Assembly: GCA_030435675.1 (NCBI GenBank)
Contig: CM059625.1
Location: 1,488,001-1,552,000, forward strand
Direction: 5' to 3'
Length of the DNA: 64,000 nt
Source of the DNA: Steinernema hermaphroditum
Lineage: Eukaryota > Nematoda > Chromadorea > Rhabditida > Steinernematidae
Shown here: positions 57,926-64,000 of the stretch, one piece after another
Position numbering within the stretch: position 1 is the first letter of the stretch
Layout of the letters: each line of letters starts with the position of its first letter
Notes under the pieces: model-generated
The model's input: only the letters and a program-made list of their open reading frames with translations
Databases searched by the model: none
What the model was told of the DNA's origin: nothing
Program-made: the position numbers and the translations under genes

Positions 57926-59151
57926 CTATTTCTTGTATTTGGACTTCTTTTTTGGAGGTTCTTCATGGTTCTTTTTCATTTTTGTATCTTCTCCATCTCT
58001 TTTGCGTTGTTTTTTCTCTGCAGACGACGGCATCTCTTTGCGTTCTTTTTTCTCTTCAGAAGGCAGCTTCTTTTGGGATTGTTTTTTCTTTTCAGAAGCC
58101 GACTTCTCTTTGCGTTCTTTTTTCTCTACAGCAGAAGGTTTCTCCTTAATTCGTTTGTTCTCGGGAGAAAAAGTCTTTTCTTTGCGTTGTCTTTTCTTGT
58201 CAGAAGGAGTCTTCTGCTTGCATTGTTTTTTCTCAGCAGAGGAAGTCTTTTCCTTCTCTTGCTCCTTCTCCTCCTTTGGCGATGCTAGCTTCTTTTCCTT
58301 TTTTTCTTTTTCCATTTTACGCTCTTTGGCCTTTCCAGGGGAAGATTTTTCTTTTTTCTTCTTTTTCTCTTTCTCTTCTTTTTTTCGCATCTTCCTCTCC
58401 TCCTTTTCTGTTTTCCGCATCCTCCTCTCTTCCTTCCTTTTTTCTTTCTCTTTCTTCTCTTGCTCTTTCTTTTCTTGCTCTTTCTTTTCTTGCTCTTTCT
58501 TCTCTTGCTCTTTCTTCTCTTGCTCCATCTTCTGCTGCTCCTCCTGTGAAGGCGGCGGAGTAAACCAATATGTGGGCACCGAATCTGCAAACTCCAAAGC
58601 AAAATAGCTGCTTAGAGTGTTCGTCAACTCGGTTATCCGCAGATATTCGGAGGCTTTCACGAGGGCAGCTAATTTTTCAGGGGAAAATTGCAGCTTCCTC
58701 AGAAGCTCCTCATCCACCGTCGAGATCTTCGGCTGCATAGGTGCCTTTTCTAGTTCTCCAGTTGTCAACCTGCGTTCACTGGCGTGAGCTGTGCACCACT
58801 CAACGATTGTGTTCATCGTTTCCTCTTCTATTTCTGGTAACTTGATCGTTTTTTTCTTTGGATTCAGTTCGATCATTTCTTGAATCGTGCGCATTCTCGG
58901 TGCAAATGTAATTGGCAGCATGATAATCTGCTGGTCGGCTAATACCAACTTCAATTCCTTGTGACTGCTCTTAGATTTGGAGTGTTGATCGCGCGGTCTG
59001 AAAAGAGTTGAAGGAAATAAGTAATTAAGAAGGCCACAGTGCGATATATAAACAAACATCCGGGTTTGCATACTCACTTTACAGGAGGTTCCTTCTTTTT
59101 CTTCGCAACCACTTTGAGAGCGGTCTTGGTTTTCCTTGAAGACGTAGACAT
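57926..59151 (-). CDS. Skp1-like protein with very long Lys/Glu-rich tail
   Basis: Two exons chain in frame to 381 aa: 59151-59078 and 58997-57926. After a basic leader (KTALKVVAKKKKEPPVK) comes a Skp1-type POZ domain (residues about 38-110: ELKLVLADQQIIMLPITFA, IKLPEIEEETMNTIVEWCTA). The Skp1 C-terminal helices follow (DEELLRKLQFSPEKLAALVK, ASEYLRITELTNTLSSYFAL). In Skp1 these bind cullin-1 and F-box proteins. Normal Skp1/SKR proteins of about 160-180 aa end near here. This one continues for roughly 200 residues of Lys/Glu/Ser sequence, starting with five QEKKE units and going on through KKERKEK- and SAEKKQ-type repeats, ending KKKSKYKK. The usual C-terminal WCxxK-like Skp1 end is not seen. 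Nuclear or nucleic-acid-associated location is plausible from the basic tail. An F-box gene lies about 1.9 kb upstream on the same strand. Confidence 0.85.
58453..58525 (-). repeat. 15-nt coding minisatellite (QEKKE units)
   Basis: Five near-identical 15-nt units, each encoding Gln-Glu-Lys-Lys-Glu, at the start of the Skp1-like protein's charged tail. They differ at one synonymous position. Confidence 0.85.
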
Positions 59152-61029
59152 TTCCGCAATAACACTGAAAATAAACAATTAGGATGTTAGCCGCGTAAAC
59201 AGAATCACGTTTATCAGTATCAAACGAAAACACATTCATCAAAACAAAAGATCCAAAACAGGAGCCATGGAAGTATCGCCGATAAGTGCAGTAACATGTC
59301 TATTCGCATATCGTTTATCTCAGTTGTTTCATAGTAATAGACTAACAAGACAGTATGTATTTTTATGGACTCATGCCGTCTGAAAGTAAAGAAAATTGTG
59401 AATAGGACTTCGCTATATCACAGTTCCTTGTGTTTTCATTCTACGGCGTTAGGAAGAATTCATAATTTCCCCACATATCGGCAGAGAAACGTTTATATAT
59501 CACATTTCACCAGCTACGACACATCCACATACATGTATCTTAGGTGAAGTATCCATTAAACAAGAGGAACAGATGGTTGCGATACAGCCCAATTAGCTTA
59601 ATTAACCGAGAACGCTAGAAACTCAAAGGAAATGAATAGCTGATTAGTCACGAACATAAGAGACGCGACAAAGCTGGATTAGTCTTTGCTCTCCGCACAT
59701 CTGATTTGCGGATGTGACTAATGTAATGGACGGATATCAGAGGGAATTCAATCAGCATTAAGACCGTTGTTTTGCGTTTGGTCACTTAAAAGACGTTACC
59801 ACAGTTGTTCAGACTTTACATGCAGATCGACATTCATAAGAGATGCTTTCATTACGCTTGAGCTCAATAGCTTGTCAGTCTCCTGTTGTGAATGGGATCC
59901 TGATTTAAAATTCACAAATAATAAATTAGAGCTTATGCCAAGAAAGTTGGCATGTGTTAGTTGAAAATTTGTTGTAACTGTGTAGGGCCTATGGAAACAT
60001 GCTAGCAGCAGTTTGTTCAGAATTGCCTAAAAACGTCATTTAGCATTTCTCGGCTGAACAAGGAAGAGCGCATAAAGACGTGACGCGTTGGTGAAGTAGA
60101 GGAATGGGATTGTAGGTGATGGCGCTAACGCGGACAGCGAGTGCTAGTGTAAGTGCAATAAACATAGTGCACCATATGCAGGAAATATACTTCAACAGTC
60201 AATGACAAAGCCGGACTGTCCTCAAGATAGGCGGTATTGATAGGAATTGTTTTGGACGGGAACAGTCGATTCTCAGCATTGGCATTATAAATCACAGCAA
60301 AGCACGAGAGTAACCCATTATTTTATGGGGCTGTTAGATGCATGTCCCGTAACTCTAGTACATTATTGGCATTCTCCGATAAGCTTAGATATGGAGGAGA
60401 ATTACCATATCTTATATCACAGCGGATTGTAAAGCGACTTTATGGGCATGGAGAATGTGATCCTCGTGCCTTACCAAAGTATTTATACACTTGAGAACGA
60501 TCAATTCACAGAAAAAGATAAAATTTTGCCCATGTTAATATTATATACAACACATCATAAGCCTTCATGGTGTGTATGTTCGCGTTGCTATGAATAAGCA
60601 AGCTATCGAGAAGGCAGTTTGAATACTAATCTTATCCTTTCATCATTGTTAATCGTAAATCCTAAACTGCGAGCTGGATGGCACTCCCAAGAACACGTCC
60701 AAGATAGATGGTGACACTTTGGCAGTCGCATTATTAGCACCATAGTATAGTGATATGGTATACATGAAGCAAGCTCTTCCCCAGTGACATGAGACCGATA
60801 AGTGACACTCGCGTGCAGTGTAGTATAAAGCAGAATGCATCTTGCATCTGTTTGGCCAATATATCTAGCCGTAGAACAGAACTCCTATGCCAAGCGAGTG
60901 TTACTGATTTTAACATACAAACCGGTTTATTCACAAGAGGAAAGAAGTTTTGCGACATGGATGTACAACGTTTTCGTTTGGGGAAAACCTATGTTATGAT
61001 TTTGTCAGGTATTCAACCGCATTGGGACT
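59152..61029. other. Intergenic, nothing recognised
   Basis: About 1.9 kb between the F-box and Skp1-like genes. Only short frames; no tRNA or repeat seen. Minus-strand AATAAA at 60926-60931 serves the F-box gene. Confidence 0.5.
60926..60931 (-). promoter_or_regulatory. Poly(A) signal AATAAA
   Basis: Minus-strand AATAAA about 100 nt after the F-box gene's stop codon. Confidence 0.5.
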
Positions 61030-62932
61030 TCAAGCGGCTCGACACTCGGAACATTCTCTGTTGACGATTAAGGTCAAATTGTCGTCCTGACATTCAGTAA
61101 ACATGGAACTGCAGCCAATGAATTTTTTGATGTCTTCGCCGAGGTCGGCACGAAAATCCTCCCCGAAATTCATGAACTTCATCCTGATTTGTTTGGGCGC
61201 CACCATACTAAAAGAAACACATCAGTTAGAGTCACATGCCAGTAACGCCTACATTAAATTGTACGACCGGCTAAGAATGTTGTGCACTTTGTCTTTCAGG
61301 AACCTCATGATCTCCATGATCTCGAGCCCTTCACATGGACTAAACTCGAGTTCTTTTAGAACTGGATTGATCTGTAGAGAATGATGGTTATTCATGGACT
61401 AATGCTTACCCAAGACTTACTTTCATCACTTCGATAATGGTCGGAGCTCTTATGTGTTCCACATTCAGATCCCATTGGCCGTAGCTCAGGTGAAACTGTC
61501 TAAGATTTGGAAGTGCTTTGATAATGTCTATAACAAGTGCGTGGTTGATATTTTGAATAGCGGTGAGAGCAAGACTGAAATGAGCGTTTAAGGTGGTGCA
61601 AAAAAGAACAGGCTTCCAAAGATACCTCGTGATGGTAGGGCTGAGAAATTTGTGGAAGTCGCACGGAAGATAAGTAGCCACAAGAGAAAGCTCCTCCAAC
61701 TTCGTAAAGTCCCCTAGCTTCTTCAGCGCATGATGGCCAAACCAGATCTGCTCCGGGTCCATGTCGGCTGTCCGCAAACTAAGAGTCAACTTTCGTAGAT
61801 TGGGGTTCTTAACAGCGAGCTGTCCGAGCATATCATGCATGTAGATTTCGTTCAGTGAATTATCATAGCACAGATTGACTTCGATGGACTCAAGATTATC
61901 TTTAAAATCAACGAGGAAGTGGAAGAACTTGTGCACATATCGGACTGGTAGGCAAACGCGTCTGTGCCTATCCTAAAGAAAAATGACCATAGCTTTTATA
62001 AGCGATCAGAAAAAGACTCACCACTTTGTTTTGGAGCATACTAATTCCGAACCGTTTCAAACTGGGGCTTTGCGGGAAAAGTACAGTAACATCTTCAGGG
62101 AAAACGGGCATGTCGAGTTTGAATGTGTGGACATTCTTCAGTAAGCGAATGAGTGCCCTGAAATTAGTCAAATACTTAACTTTGTCACCTTGATGTAGGT
62201 CTCTCAAAACAATAGTTAATCTGTGAAAAGGAATCGAATTCTCAGAGAATCAATGTGACTATGAGAATTTGTTAAAAAATGTCATTGGTGGACGTACCTC
62301 AACGATTGAGTGGGAATGGCAAAGTTTCCAATGGTGTGTGTAAGCTGGAACGATTGGAGATTCTTGATCAAATCCTCCGCGTACAAAGTGTAGATGCGGA
62401 GCACCTCGCCGTAAGCTTTGCCTTCGATGTCCGAACTGAGGTGGAGCTCTTGGATGTCTGGGCAACGCTTTGACATGCTACAGTATTAAGTCGGTGATAC
62501 CGGTGCATAAAGCAGTGAACCATACCAGTGGAAAATGTGATGACCGTAAGTTGCGCTTGGGATGTCAAATTCAATTTTTCGAAGATACTGTCCATACTTT
62601 TTCAGAAACCCACATACGTGCATGTCAGCGACCGCGCTCATTCTAGTATGGTCGGCAATGGTGGTGGGGATATGTATTTCTGACACTCCTTTGAAAGTCG
62701 TCTGTATGATGTCGTACCAGTCGCGGCAAACGACCTCCACTTGAACACGACGCCTCATGGAAAAGTACTGGAAAATCTTGTATTTGACGTTCTCGGGCAA
62801 GTCGCTGAACGAGGCCTCATGCTTCTTATATTTCACGCAAGTGGCACTGTGGTGCTTCCGCTTCTTCTTGATGTCACGTTTAACACGCGGTTCGTGCTCG
62901 TCCTGATTTGGGTGCTCTTTTGTCTTACCCAT
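61030..62932 (-). CDS. F-box protein with leucine-rich repeat-like C-terminal region
   Basis: Seven exons chain in frame to 523 aa: 62932-62526, 62477-62298, 62220-62022, 61972-61626, 61574-61421, 61371-61265, 61207-61030. The ATG follows a CTTCAG acceptor (trans-splice type). A basic, His/Lys-rich N-terminus precedes an F-box at residues about 42-80 (FSDLPENVKYKIFQYFSMRR, VQVEVVCRDWYDII), the module that docks onto Skp1 in SCF ubiquitin ligases. The rest consists of leucine-rich repeat-like units (LRKIEFDIP, IQELHLSSDI, LRKLTLSLRTAD, LEELSLVATYLP, LRQFHLSYG, LKELEFSPCEG), likely the substrate-binding part. No orthologue can be named from sequence alone. Confidence 0.88.
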
Positions 62933-64000
62933 TCTGAAGCGGATACGTTCAAGTTCACAGAACAGCAACATTCAGGTATAAACACGGCACATTTAGTTAA
63001 CGTAAATTGATCGGCACGCTTTCCATATGTATAAAATTAGTAGTTCTGCTCGTATTTAAATCCAAGAGATTGCTGGATACCGCGTGCCCATAAAATAAAG
63101 TTAACCCTAAAGTGTATAATGGTTTGAAACCGCAGTTTTCTTTTATAGAATTTCTTGAGCATAAGGCGCACTAAGGTGCGCCATGTCGGCCAGTAGTAGG
63201 GCGGCCATGAGGTTCTACTTCTACACTCACCTCTTAACTAGCTGTGGTATGATCGCGCCACATGGTGTGCATTTGTGCGGTTTCGAAGGTTCTTTGAATA
63301 TGAACACATTCATTTACATTCTCAGCTGATTTTCAGGGGGCTATCTATGATCCCTTAAGAGGGCGTTAGTAATGGAAAGTGATCATAGCACTGAGAAAAC
63401 CTTCAAGGTTGCCAAGCTTTGCTTTGACTTCTGAGTCAGTCGAACATCGTCAAGCATTACGCAAATTTTTGTTTACAGAATTCACGCAAAATATCGTAGT
63501 GAAAACACCAATTTCAAAACAGCAATTTGACTACGTCAGATGTTTTGTGGTGTAGTGTTAAACCTCCTATTATCTATCACTATTGCACACAATACGTTGC
63601 TGTAAGGTGAGAAAGTAACCCCTTTCCGTTAACATAAAGTTACAAAAAGGAAATAACAATCGTATAAGGGAAGGCCTCCACATTTTGCCACCCTGAAGAA
63701 TAGCATTCTCAGTCAAAATATACTCTCCTTGGTTTACGACAAATTACTCAAAATACATATCTCATGGAAGCCCCTCAGCCACTTGGTGTCTCGTTCTATC
63801 ATCCGTAGTTCTATCATCCGTTTTCTATTATCTCATATCCGGACTAACTTTTTTAGTCCGATCAGCTGTCTCAATTGTCCAAAACAAGATTACATGTGCA
63901 CAGTTGTATGTACACTGCACGTAGAAGATGGTGAATCTCTTCTTGAGGGCATTCACTCTCCGCAAAACAACACCAGAAAAATAAACAAATAATAAACAGG
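62933..64000. other. Right-end intergenic DNA
   Basis: Promoter side of the F-box gene. A short plus-strand frame at 63729-63992 lacks support, and nothing else is recognised up to the window edge. Confidence 0.45.

Noticed and set aside
57651..58607. 318-residue plus-strand frame rich in Phe and Ser
   Set aside because: Antisense shadow of the Lys/Glu-rich tail of the Skp1-like gene.
1..64000. CRISPR arrays, bacterial operons, insertion sequences
   Set aside because: The DNA is eukaryotic with spliced genes throughout; no regularly spaced repeat-spacer array or transposase with terminal repeats was seen.

Overview
The window is nuclear DNA from a nematode, most likely a rhabditid/strongylid (clade V) worm. 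The signs are many short introns (about 40-60 nt) ending in TTTCAG-like acceptors, several genes with such an acceptor directly before the start codon (the usual mark of spliced-leader trans-splicing), and products typical of nematodes: a fused trehalose-6-phosphate synthase/phosphatase, a FAR-like lipid-binding protein and a CREC EF-hand protein. I rebuilt gene models by hand from translated segments and splice sites. Several chain in frame through every junction: trehalose synthase 1246 aa, DNAJC16-like 800 aa, F-box/LRR 523 aa, AT-hook protein 442 aa, NIP45-like 406 aa, Skp1-like 381 aa, AIP-like 350 aa, EF-hand 349 aa.

Layout. 0-2.4 kb: 3' part of a neprilysin (+). 4.0-5.5 kb: a small secreted peptide precursor (+) convergent with a secreted Pro/Ala/Val-rich, Cys-domain protein (-). 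7.1-12.7 kb: a large NIDO-AMOP-VWD-Sushi transmembrane protein (-). 16.3-26.4 kb: three same-strand genes, a DNAJC16-type J protein, an AIP-type TPR co-chaperone and a CREC EF-hand protein, the last two spaced like an operon. A single-exon gene on the opposite strand is nested in an intron of the EF-hand gene. 27-28.3 kb: two identical tRNA-Thr genes. 28.9-35.7 kb: trehalose-6-phosphate synthase (+). 38-40.4 kb: an uncertain small gene and a FAR-like gene carrying an in-frame stop. 40.7-42.5 kb: a NIP45/Rad60-type protein with two SUMO-like domains (-). 43-44.3 kb: a decayed, tandemly duplicated gene (-). 46.6-48.8 kb: an AT-hook protein with a CENP-B/transposase-like segment (+). 49.1-49.4 kb: a tandem repeat. 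49.4-56.9 kb: an unknown single-exon gene, a CHID1-type GH18-like protein and vps-41 (all -). 57.9-59.2 kb: a Skp1-like protein with a very long Lys/Glu tail (-). 61.0-62.9 kb: an F-box/leucine-rich protein (-).

Themes. The J protein, AIP and EF-hand genes form a secretory-pathway/chaperone cluster that may be partly co-transcribed. A Skp1-like gene lies about 2 kb from an F-box gene, both of ubiquitin-ligase type. The features most worth checking are the Skp1 tail, the apparently domesticated transposase-type DNA-binding domain, two GC-AG introns placed by reading frame, the nested gene, the FAR-like stop codon, and a J-protein thioredoxin domain that has lost its CxxC motif.
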